This document shows positions 54,085-62,245 of a stretch of 64,000 nucleotides of DNA, piece after piece. The first letter of the stretch is position 1, and each line of letters starts with the position of its first letter. Source of the stretch: Ruminococcus sp. (GTDB taxonomy: Bacteria > Bacillota > Clostridia > Lachnospirales > Lachnospiraceae); the NCBI GenBank assembly GCA_013911065.1, contig JACERV010000010.1, positions 80,811-144,810 of the forward strand, written 5' to 3'. A program made the position numbers and the translations under genes. The notes below the pieces were generated by a model. That model worked only from the letters and a program-made list of their open reading frames with translations. It was not told the origin of the DNA and did not search any database.

Positions 54085-54102
54085 TAGAAAAAGGAAATGA
54101 GT

Positions 54103-55494
54103 ATGAAAAAATTTGGGATATGTGAACTTGTTAAGAAGTACCCTATTTTAATTGGATTTTTACTAGTTGTGGTATTGGTTGGAGGATTAATTGTTCAAAA
54201 ATATTGGACACAGAGACAGAACACACAGTCTATAATATTTCCTGATAATCTTGCAAGGCAGGGGACGATAGAACAATTCCAGAATCCAGAGGACTTGATA
54301 GAGTATACTATAACAGCTTTGAAAAATCAAGATTTGGATTTGGTGCTAAGAGCATGTGCTATTGATGAAAAACTGTTGGGCAATCCATTTTATGCCACAT
54401 TGGATAAAGAACAGAAATTTGGATACGACATGGTGTTGCCACCATCTGCAGATTATGAGGAATATCGTCCTCTTAGCTCAATGATGCTGACAAAGTATTA
54501 TACAGAACAGTATATCAAAATTCAGGGACAATTAAAGAATCAAAAGGATATAAAATTAAAGAAAGTAGGGATTTTATATTCAAACACTCAGTTGAGTTCT
54601 GAAACACTTTCTGAAATAATTGAATTTTGCAGTGACTGGGGAGCAGGTGCGTCGATTCAGATGGCAGCATTATTGGGGACGGCCCAAGGAGATTACATGA
54701 TAAGTTTTACAGTCACAAACTATTATGGTTATTGGAAGATATTTGATTTTAGAGCAGAAATGGCAGAGATGAAAACGGGACAGTTTCTGAAAAAGATCAG
54801 TCTAGAAGAATATGATACTGCTGTTGATAGCACTGATATATTAAGTTTCACAAGAGAAATGAAGGATGCAATGTCTGATAGCGAAGTGGTAGAGAAAGAA
54901 ACACAAGAATTGATAGAAGATATCGAACACCCGGAAAAAGAAGTTTTGCCGGCAAATTATTTTATTGTGGGATCATCTTATGGGAAAACTCAAGAGGACG
55001 CAATTGAGAAGTTTATTTTAGCTTTACAGAGAAAAAATCCAGTTGAAGCATTGAGCTATTGTAATGTGGATAATGCAACAAAACAACCAAATATGGTGAC
55101 TTCTGAAAGGATAAATGCACAGGCTGATTATGCAAAACAGATTTCTTATCTTTATTATGGTCTTCTAGGAGAGGCGTATTTTTCGGGGGAGAGGACGTTA
55201 AAAAGATCGGGTGAGACAGCAATGGATATTTTAGACAGACTAAATCCTCAGTTCATTCCGTATATGAATATTAACATGCTCCTGAAAGTTACAGATGATA
55301 AAGCTAGGGAAGAAGAACAGTATGTGGCATTTTATACATTTAATGGAAATTGCTATATCAGTGGTTATACATTGGTGAAACTAGATAAAAACTGGCAGAT
55401 TCTATCTTTATCGGCATCCGAAAGTAACCTTGCAGTTGGAGAAGTAAAGAAAATTTCATGGGAAACATACCATAAATGGATAGATAAAGATTGA
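54103..55494 (+). CDS. membrane-anchored protein with two similar domains, unknown function
   Basis: 463 residues from ATG 54103 (AAGGAA six bases upstream; ATG 54097 touches it). One N-terminal anchor (ILIGFLLVVVLVGGLIVQKYW), then two extracytoplasmic halves that look alike: NPEDLIEYTITALKNQDLDLVLRACAID in the first and TQEDAIEKFILALQRKNPVEALSYCNVD in the second, each later ending in a Trp-containing strand (YYGYWKIFDF; LDKNWQILSLS). The pattern resembles tandem NTF2/SnoaL-like lipoprotein domains. No catalytic motif seen. Within the glycan locus it may assist polymer export or modification; that is inference. Confidence 0.7.
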   Translation: MKKFGICELVKKYPILIGFLLVVVLVGGLIVQKYWTQRQNTQSIIFPDNLARQGTIEQFQNPEDLIEYTITALKNQDLDLVLRACAIDEKLLGNPFYATLDKEQKFGYDMVLPPSADYEEYRPLSSMMLTKYYTEQYIKIQGQLKNQKDIKLKKVGILYSNTQLSSETLSEIIEFCSDWGAGASIQMAALLGTAQGDYMISFTVTNYYGYWKIFDFRAEMAEMKTGQFLKKISLEEYDTAVDSTDILSFTREMKDAMSDSEVVEKETQELIEDIEHPEKEVLPANYFIVGSSYGKTQEDAIEKFILALQRKNPVEALSYCNVDNATKQPNMVTSERINAQADYAKQISYLYYGLLGEAYFSGERTLKRSGETAMDILDRLNPQFIPYMNINMLLKVTDDKAREEEQYVAFYTFNGNCYISGYTLVKLDKNWQILSLSASESNLAVGEVKKISWETYHKWIDKD

Positions 55495-55574
55495 ATATAA
55501 ATTTTCAAAACTCATAGTTTTTTATTTTGTTAGAGTTTGGTGACAAGTTTCACTACTAAGGATAGACTAAATAA

Positions 55575-55613
55575 GAATGTGATTTTTAAAAAGATAAAAA
55601 TCACATTCATTTA
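55575..55613 (+). terminator. rho-independent terminator inside module 2
   Basis: Perfect 13-bp stem GAATGTGATTTTT (55575-55587) / AAAAATCACATTC (55596-55608), loop AAAAAGAT, followed by ATTTAAT. The 140 bases up to the next gene are AT-rich and probably hold a new promoter that I cannot fix. Confidence 0.8.
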
Positions 55614-55755
55614 ATAATCCTTATTAATGTCAAGGGTATATATTTGTTATAAATTGTAAATATTATTAAACTAAGTCTTTCCAAAGTGTGCAGAAGGGAA
55701 GTTAGAAAGTTTCTTATAGCTATACATAAATTTAAATCAGTGAGGAAGATAAAGA

Positions 55756-56931
55756 ATGCAACATGTTTTTATTGTAGGTTCCAAAGGAATACCAGGCTCC
55801 TATGGAGGATATGAAACCTTTGTAGATAAGCTTACAGAATATCATCAAGAAAAACCCAAATTAAAGTATCATGTGGCTTGTAAGGGAAATGAATTTGAGG
55901 AATTTGAATATCATAATGCTCGTTGTTTTCGAGTTAAAGTTCCAAATATAGGAGCAGCACAGGCAATTTATTATGATATAGTTGCATTGAGAAGCTGCTG
56001 TAGGTACATTAAATATCATCATATAGGGCACCCAATCGTTTACATATTAGCTTGCAGAATTGGACCATTTATGGGGTATTTCCAGCGCAAAATCCGTAAT
56101 TTGGGGGGCAAAGTATTCCTGAATCCAGATGGACATGAATGGGCAAGGGGGAAATGGTCACTTCCGATACGAAAGTATTGGAAATTTTCAGAACAACTAA
56201 TGGTAAAACACTCTGACTTGGTTATTTGTGATAGTAAGAATATAGAAAAATACATTCATGAAAAATACAGGCGATATACTCCTAATACAACTTTTATTGC
56301 TTATGGAGCCGAAACGAGAAAAAGCATACTGACCGATGATGAACCTAAGCTAATTGATTGGTATGAGGCGAAAGGCTTATCAGCTAATTCTTACTATCTG
56401 GTTGTCGGCAGATTTGTACCAGAGAATAATTTTGAAATAATGATTAGAGAATTTATGAAAAGTAACTCTAAGAAAGATTTTGCTATTATTACCACTGCTA
56501 ATGATATGTTCTTGAAGGAACTGGAGAAAAAGCTGCACTTTAGAAAGGATTCTAGAATCAAGTTTGTTGGAACAGTATATGATCAAGAACTACTAATGAA
56601 AATAAGAGAGAACGCTTACGGATATTTTCATGGACATGAGGTTGGTGGAACCAATCCGAGTCTGCTGGAAGCCTTGGGGAGTACTAATTTGAATTTACTT
56701 TTGAATGTTGGATTTAACAGCGAGGTAGGAGGAAATGGAGCACTTTATTGGAGTAAAGATGATGGTGAATTAGCTAGACTTATTGAGAAAGCAGATATGC
56801 TCTCTTTAAAGTCAATAAAAGAGCTGGAAATAAAAGCAAAAGAACGTATTGCTGACGAATATAGCTGGAAGCATATTTCAGATTTGTATGAAAAGTGTTT
56901 CTTAGCTATGCATGAGGAAAATTGTATATGA
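55756..56931 (+). CDS. DUF1972 glycosyltransferase, beta-1,4-rhamnosyltransferase-like
   Basis: 391 residues. N-terminal DUF1972 domain, HVFIVGSKGIPGSYGGYETFVDKL, with the GGYET signature, LNPDGHEWARGKWSLP and DLVICDSKNI; the C-terminal GT4-like half has YYLVVGRFVPENNFEIMI, IKFVGTVYDQELL and YFHGHEVGGTNPSLLEALGS. This architecture is that of Cps2T/WchF, the rhamnosyltransferase acting on the first Glc in many streptococcal capsules, and fits the large initiating transferase upstream. Rhamnose biosynthesis genes are not in the window. Confidence 0.88.
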   Translation: MQHVFIVGSKGIPGSYGGYETFVDKLTEYHQEKPKLKYHVACKGNEFEEFEYHNARCFRVKVPNIGAAQAIYYDIVALRSCCRYIKYHHIGHPIVYILACRIGPFMGYFQRKIRNLGGKVFLNPDGHEWARGKWSLPIRKYWKFSEQLMVKHSDLVICDSKNIEKYIHEKYRRYTPNTTFIAYGAETRKSILTDDEPKLIDWYEAKGLSANSYYLVVGRFVPENNFEIMIREFMKSNSKKDFAIITTANDMFLKELEKKLHFRKDSRIKFVGTVYDQELLMKIRENAYGYFHGHEVGGTNPSLLEALGSTNLNLLLNVGFNSEVGGNGALYWSKDDGELARLIEKADMLSLKSIKELEIKAKERIADEYSWKHISDLYEKCFLAMHEENCI

Positions 56932-57791
56932 ATAAGAAGATGGAAATACTTCAATTGGATGAAGATGAATTAAAACGTTATCAGAGATGTATTCTTGAGA
57001 TAACAAAAGATTTTATTGCAGTTTGTGAATCAGAAAACATTGAATACTCTTTAAGTGGAGGTAGTATTCTGGGGGCTATTCGGCATAAGGGCTTTATTCC
57101 TTGGGATGATGATATTGACATCAATATTCCGCGCTCTTCCTATAATACACTTCTTTCTGTGTTTAATAAAAAATTAGGAGATAAGTATTATATTCAAACT
57201 CCTGAAAAATATCCAGACATGGGAATACTTGTAACACAAGTTCGTAAGAAAAATACAGTTGCAAGAAGGAAATATGATTGGAAGCAAAAAAAATGTGGTG
57301 TTTCAATAGATCTTTATATCATTGAAAATGTGTTTGATAATCCGATTAAACGTTTTTTACAGAAAAACATCAGTATGGCATGTTCTTTTGCGGTATCAGC
57401 TATCCGAGAGTGCAATAATCGGAACTTACCAAAAGAATTGATTGAATTGGAAGGTCGTGCTCTAAACTATACGAAAAGTAAATTAATAATGGGCAAACTT
57501 CTCAAGGTGATTTCATTAAAAAAATGGGTTGACTGGTGTATATTTTGGTATTCATGTTGTGGAAACAATGAATCTAAGCTGGTAAGTATCCCTACAGGTC
57601 GAAAACACTTTTCGGGTGAGATTTATCTAAGAAGTGAGATGTGTGTGTTCAGAAAAGAGAAGTTTGAAACTGAGGATTTTAACGTTCCGATTCATGCTGA
57701 AAAGTATTTAGAATCTTTTTACGGAGATTATATGAAACTACCGCCAGTAGAAAAGAGAGAACGTCATCTATTTTTAGAACTGAAATTTTGA
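56928..57791 (+). CDS. LicD family phosphotransferase
   Basis: 287 residues from ATG 56928, overlapping the previous stop by 4 bases. LicD/nucleotidyltransferase-fold motif SLSGGSILGAIRHKGFIPWDDDIDI (residues about 40-65), and a C-terminal HLFLELKF. LicD proteins move phosphocholine, phosphoribitol or similar groups from CDP donors to glycans. The cytidylyltransferase encoded next could make that CDP donor. The acceptor is presumably a residue of the module 2 repeat. Confidence 0.92.
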   Translation: MNKKMEILQLDEDELKRYQRCILEITKDFIAVCESENIEYSLSGGSILGAIRHKGFIPWDDDIDINIPRSSYNTLLSVFNKKLGDKYYIQTPEKYPDMGILVTQVRKKNTVARRKYDWKQKKCGVSIDLYIIENVFDNPIKRFLQKNISMACSFAVSAIRECNNRNLPKELIELEGRALNYTKSKLIMGKLLKVISLKKWVDWCIFWYSCCGNNESKLVSIPTGRKHFSGEIYLRSEMCVFRKEKFETEDFNVPIHAEKYLESFYGDYMKLPPVEKRERHLFLELKF

Positions 57792-57807
57792 ATTGAAGGA
57801 GAAAAGA

Positions 57808-58521
57808 ATGAATGTAGTAGTATTGACTGCAGCAGGTAATAGTACACGAATGAATCAAGATATTCCAAAGCAATTTATCCATGTGGATAATAAGCCGGTA
57901 ATCATTCATACAATGGAAGCATTTCAGAGACATCCCAGCATTGATGCAATAATTGTAGTAACAATAGATTCATGGAGTGAAGTAGTATGGGCTTATGCAA
58001 AACAATTTAATATTACGAAGTTGAAATGGGTAGTTCCAGGCGGGGATACAGGTCAGGAATCTATCTATAATGGCTTGGCAGAATTGAAGAAACACTTAAT
58101 TAGTGATGATGTAGTGATGGTGCATGATGGTAATCGCCCTCTTGTTACGAGTGAGATTATTTCCGACAGCATAGCTACATTTTCTAAGTACGGGAGTGCA
58201 GTGGCCGTTATTCCCTGCACAGAAGTTGTTTTTGAGAGCAATGATGGAAAATCTTCTTGTGCTTCGACAGAGCGTGAAAAGTTATTTCGTACACAAACTC
58301 CCCATACATATAGTTTTGGCGAATTGTGGGGGGCTCATGAGGAAGCAAAAAGACGAGGAATCACAAATACAGCTGCATCATGCATGTTGATGAAGGAACT
58401 TGGAAAAATGACCTACTTTTCTAGCGGATCAGAAGAAAATCTAAAAATTACCACATTAGAAGATTTACGGATTTTTAAAGCATTATTGCATACTAAACAA
58501 GATAATTGGATTAAAGAATAG
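57808..58521 (+). CDS. IspD/TarI-like cytidylyltransferase
   Basis: 237 residues from ATG 57808 with GAAGGAG upstream. VLTAAGNSTRMNQDIPKQFI is the CTP-binding motif of the IspD family, with GGDTGQESIYNGL, VMVHDGNRPLVT and the C-terminal SSGSEENLKITTLEDLRIF. It may be a second IspD, but next to LicD and an epimerase in a glycan locus a role in making a CDP-polyol (TarI-like) or CDP-activated group is more likely. Pro in the motif VHDAxRP is kept, Asn replaces Ala. Confidence 0.88.
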   Translation: MNVVVLTAAGNSTRMNQDIPKQFIHVDNKPVIIHTMEAFQRHPSIDAIIVVTIDSWSEVVWAYAKQFNITKLKWVVPGGDTGQESIYNGLAELKKHLISDDVVMVHDGNRPLVTSEIISDSIATFSKYGSAVAVIPCTEVVFESNDGKSSCASTEREKLFRTQTPHTYSFGELWGAHEEAKRRGITNTAASCMLMKELGKMTYFSSGSEENLKITTLEDLRIFKALLHTKQDNWIKE

Positions 58522-58535
58522 GAGGCGATGTACAT

Positions 58536-59579
58536 ATGCTTATATACACAGAGGAATACGTTTCCGATTTAATACAAATTCAAAATGTAATAACCAATTT
58601 GAATAAGTTGAAAGATGCAAAAGTTTTAATTACTGGTGCTGGAGGGATGATTGGATCGGCACTTGTAGATTTTTTACTAGAACTGAATACACAAAAAAAT
58701 CTTAATATATGTATTTATGTTGCCGCACGTGACTATAGGAAAATCGAAAATAGATTTGGTTCCATGATGAATGAAAAGAATTTCTTTTTCTTGAAATATG
58801 ATGCATTACAACCGCTAAATGCAGACGTACATTTTGATTATATCATTCATGCTGCAAGTAATGCTAATCCGAGCAGTTACATGAAACAACCAGTTGAAAC
58901 AATGCTTACTAATATCATAGGGGTCAAGTCACTCCTAGATTATGCTAATTCGACGAAAATTAAGAGAATTGTATTTGTTTCTTCAAGTGAAGTATATGGG
59001 AAAAAAGATGATGAAAAACCATATAGAGAAAATGAATATAGCTTTTTGGACATATTGAATCCGAGAGCCTGTTACCCTTCTTCAAAACGAGCAGCTGAAA
59101 CACTATGTGCTGCTTATCATCAGGAATATGGAATAGATTACGTCATTGTTCGCCCAGGGCATGTTTATGGACCGACAATGACGGACACTGATAATCGTGC
59201 ATCATCACAATTTCCCCGAGATGTTTTAAACGGAAAAGATATTGTGATGAAAAGCATGGGAACCCAGATGAGATCGTATTGTTATGTTCTGGATTGTGTT
59301 TCTGCAATTATTTCGGCCATGCTTAATGGAGTATCGGGCAATGCATATAATATATCTAATAAGAATTCTATTGTGACAATCCGTGAAATGGCAGAATGCT
59401 TTGCTAGAGCAGCGGGGAAAAAGGTGATTTTTGAAGTTCCATCTAAAATGGAGCAATCAAGTTATAATCTTATGGATAATTGTAGTCTGTCATCAGAAAA
59501 AATAGAGGCATTAGGATGGAAAGGTATTTTTGATTTACAAAGAGGGAGTGAGCGAACTCTTATGTGTTATAAAATATGA
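58536..59579 (+). CDS. NAD-dependent epimerase/dehydratase (extended SDR)
   Basis: 347 residues. Rossmann motif ITGAGGMIGSALVDFL near residues 30-45, VFVSSSEVYG, the YxxxK pair in YPSSKRAAE, and VRPGHVYGPTMT. Typical of NDP-sugar 4-epimerases and decarboxylases. It follows the cytidylyltransferase by 14 bases behind AGGAGG. A role on a CDP-linked or UDP-linked sugar for module 2 is likely; the exact reaction is not visible. Confidence 0.9.
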   Translation: MLIYTEEYVSDLIQIQNVITNLNKLKDAKVLITGAGGMIGSALVDFLLELNTQKNLNICIYVAARDYRKIENRFGSMMNEKNFFFLKYDALQPLNADVHFDYIIHAASNANPSSYMKQPVETMLTNIIGVKSLLDYANSTKIKRIVFVSSSEVYGKKDDEKPYRENEYSFLDILNPRACYPSSKRAAETLCAAYHQEYGIDYVIVRPGHVYGPTMTDTDNRASSQFPRDVLNGKDIVMKSMGTQMRSYCYVLDCVSAIISAMLNGVSGNAYNISNKNSIVTIREMAECFARAAGKKVIFEVPSKMEQSSYNLMDNCSLSSEKIEALGWKGIFDLQRGSERTLMCYKI

Positions 59580-59615
59580 GATTAGATAGTGTTTTGGCAG
59601 TAAGGGGGGATGAGA

Positions 59616-60608
59616 TTGGATGAGAGTGTTTTAATATTGATGGCTACATATAATGGAGAAAAATATATAGAACAACAGATAGAAAGTATTTTAGCCCAAG
59701 ACTATTCCAATTGGCATTTAGTGATTCAAGATGATGGGTCTAGTGATAGGACTGTGGAGATTATAACGAAGTATTGTAATTTTGATAGTAGAATAGAATT
59801 TCGCATAAATAATTCTATAATACATGGGGCGTATATTAATTTTCATGGATTAGCGAACCACTATAAAAAGGGAAAAGAATATGATTATTATATGTTTGCA
59901 GATCAAGATGATATTTGGTTGAAAAACAAACTGAGCAGATTAATAAATTACATGAATAAGTATTCTAAAGCAAAAGTAGCAACACTATGTTATGCGGATA
60001 TGGAAGTGATTAATAATAATGGGAAATCTATAGCGATTAGCATTAATGAGCTATTGGGATTAAAATATTATAATGCTTATAGTGTATTCTTTTCCCATAA
60101 TGTTTTTGGTTGCAATGTTATCATGAATAAACAATTATTTTTGATGATTCCTATTATAGATATAAACAAAAATAGTACTAAGATTTTGTCCCATGATAAC
60201 TTATATACAAAATATGCAGCAACATTTGGTGAAATCTTATATTTATCAGAACAGCTTATGAAGTATAGGAGACATTCTGCAAATGTTACATCCAAACAAA
60301 ATTATACATTTACTATTCGGCGGATTATAAAAAGAATTTTTAGCATTAGTGATTTGGCAAAAGACCATGCTCTTACTTATAACCAAAGTCTTATAGCAAT
60401 TCAAATGATGAAGGAACAGGCAAACATTGAAGAGTGGAAGTTTTTAGAAAGTATTTTAAATACTATAACTCATGGGGGAATTATATATTTAAACTATTCC
60501 AGAAAACATAGAATTACTTGGGGGAAAAAAATGAAAACATTAAGTAGAACTTTTATCTTATTAACCGGTTTATATAAAAAGTATTTGCTGACTAATATTG
60601 AATATTAG
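59616..60608 (+). CDS. glycosyltransferase family 2, RfbN-like
   Basis: About 330 residues. LILMATYNGEKYIEQQIESILAQDY, VIQDDGSSDRT and FADQDDIWLKNKL mark the rhamnosyltransferase-like GT2 group. The ORF's ATG at 59610 touches an AAGGGGGG site, so TTG 59616 at a 6-base spacing is the likelier start; the difference is two residues. C-terminal half basic and Lys/Ile-rich. The 540 bases after it carry a decayed IS110 transposase. Confidence 0.88.
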   Translation: MDESVLILMATYNGEKYIEQQIESILAQDYSNWHLVIQDDGSSDRTVEIITKYCNFDSRIEFRINNSIIHGAYINFHGLANHYKKGKEYDYYMFADQDDIWLKNKLSRLINYMNKYSKAKVATLCYADMEVINNNGKSIAISINELLGLKYYNAYSVFFSHNVFGCNVIMNKQLFLMIPIIDINKNSTKILSHDNLYTKYAATFGEILYLSEQLMKYRRHSANVTSKQNYTFTIRRIIKRIFSISDLAKDHALTYNQSLIAIQMMKEQANIEEWKFLESILNTITHGGIIYLNYSRKHRITWGKKMKTLSRTFILLTGLYKKYLLTNIEY

Positions 60609-60689
60609 TTGCAACACTTCAATGTAAAAGGATACAGATCAAAACAAAATTTTATTGGACAATCTATTATAAAAAGTAATAAATTGAAG

Positions 60690-60948
60690 TATTAAGACCA
60701 CAATGTCATTTTCAAGATGATTGAATATAGAAACCTGATACTTACCTGTAGATTCCATACAGATATGTTTATAGTTATTTTCAATTAACTAATCGTGAAG
60801 TTTCAGAACATCAAAATTAATGATTGAAAAAGATTTCTGATTATATTCATAGATTGCAGAAGTATTGGTGGTCAGAAGGGTTTAATGATGACTTTTTGTG
60901 GACATCAAGTCCACAATAGGTGGGAGAAATGAACCTTATCATAAGCAT
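60690..60948 (-). pseudogene. decayed IS110-family transposase, N-terminal fragment
   Basis: Read on the minus strand from ATG 60948 or 60942: FISPTYCGLDVHKK, the DEDD-type start of IS110 transposases; a frameshift; then AIYEYNQKSFS, INFDVLKLHD, a TAG stop where Trp is expected, LIENNYKHICMESTGKYQVSIFNHLEND. Homology stops near 60690, so only about the first 100 residues survive. One frameshift, at least one nonsense codon and truncation make it inactive. The remaining bases of the 60609-61150 gap show no gene. Confidence 0.82.
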
Positions 60949-61150
60949 CCCCACTTTAAAATAAATAGGAATAGTACATTAACCACTCTCCTGCGACTAA
61001 ATAAACATGACTTATTTTCAACGATAGAAGTCTATGTTCTGTAGTATATTGCTATTTCATAAATAAATTTCAAACCAATATTGAATAGGTACAACAGTTT
61101 CTTACAACTTCTTTGTACCTTGAGTGAAACGAAAGGGATGACAAAAAAAC

Positions 61151-62098
61151 ATGAATATTAATGATAACTATAAATCAAAAATTGCAGTAGTGTTGGTGAC
61201 ATACAACCGAAAGGATTGTTTGAAAGTAGCTCTAGAAAAGTACGAGGTTCAAACTCTTGCTCCTAAATACATTATTGTTGTTGATAATAAAAGTAGTGAT
61301 GGAACTTCAGATTTTCTCAGAAAATGGGAGAGTATTGAAACTAAAGGTATTCAAAAAGTTCTTTTTACAATGCAAGAAAATGTCGGTGGGGCAGGAGGGT
61401 TTGCTAAAGGATTAGATTTAGCATTAGGTTTTGATGTAGATTGGATATGGATTGCAGATGATGATGCCTATCCTGAGGATGATGTTCTGAAAGTTATGGT
61501 TGATGCTTATGAAAATATGACAACTTTTGATACCTCTAAAGTTGCCGCATTGTGCTCCTCAGTAGTTAATAAAGGGCAGTTTGATTTGTCACATAGACGA
61601 CGAGTTGAAAAGCATATAAAAGGTATTAAGTTTGTAGATGTCCCATTTAATGAATATAATAATGAATATTTTGAGATTAATCAGGGCTCTTATGTTGGTA
61701 TGCTTGTAAAAAAAGACAAGTTATTGAAAGTTGGTTTAACGAGGAAGGATTTTTTTATCTATTATGATGATACGGAACATTCGACTCGGCTTAACCAAGA
61801 AGGAAAAATTATTTGTATTCCGCGGGCCAAGGTTATACATGATGCGGCGTCAGCTGAGCAGTTTTCATGGAAAAATTATTATGGCTTTAGAAATGTACTG
61901 CTGTTGCTTGACAGTCATTATGGAAAATACTATGCAGTTGTTGAAGCTGTAAAAAGATATCTTTTATTCGTTGCTGCTTGGAATAAAAAATATTCAAGAA
62001 GTATTAGAAAAATGCTTTGGACAGGTATTATTGATGGATTAAAAGGGGAAAGTGGTATCCATAAAGTTTATAAACCTGGATGGCAGTCAGAAGACTAA
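61151..62098 (+). CDS. glycosyltransferase family 2, galactofuranosyltransferase-like
   Basis: 315 residues. IAVVLVTYNRKDCLKVALEKYEVQ, VVDNKSSDGT, ENVGGAGGFAKGLDLA and WIWIADDDAYPEDD: the DDDA metal motif and GGAGG loop are typical of the GlfT2/rhamnosyl group. FFIYYDDTEHSTRL supplies the catalytic Asp. It is downstream of the IS110 remnant and upstream of the second flippase, on the plus strand, still part of module 2. Confidence 0.9.
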   Translation: MNINDNYKSKIAVVLVTYNRKDCLKVALEKYEVQTLAPKYIIVVDNKSSDGTSDFLRKWESIETKGIQKVLFTMQENVGGAGGFAKGLDLALGFDVDWIWIADDDAYPEDDVLKVMVDAYENMTTFDTSKVAALCSSVVNKGQFDLSHRRRVEKHIKGIKFVDVPFNEYNNEYFEINQGSYVGMLVKKDKLLKVGLTRKDFFIYYDDTEHSTRLNQEGKIICIPRAKVIHDAASAEQFSWKNYYGFRNVLLLLDSHYGKYYAVVEAVKRYLLFVAAWNKKYSRSIRKMLWTGIIDGLKGESGIHKVYKPGWQSED

Positions 62099-62174
62099 TT
62101 ATTTATTATTATGAAGTTTCTATTGGCAGAAAGTTGAGAGGTATCTAAATAAGCATATTCTATAGTTTCTATGA

Positions 62175-62211
62175 GGGGATATGCATAGTGAAGTATCCCT
62201 TCTTTTATTTT
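62175..62211 (+). terminator. probable terminator before the second flippase
   Basis: Seven-base stem GGGATA-type arms (62175-62181 / 62194-62200) with a 12-base loop, followed by a T-rich run (TTCTTTTATTTTG). Confidence 0.5.
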
Positions 62212-62245
62212 GTAGATTAAGATGATATGAAAGGCCTTAAAACAA

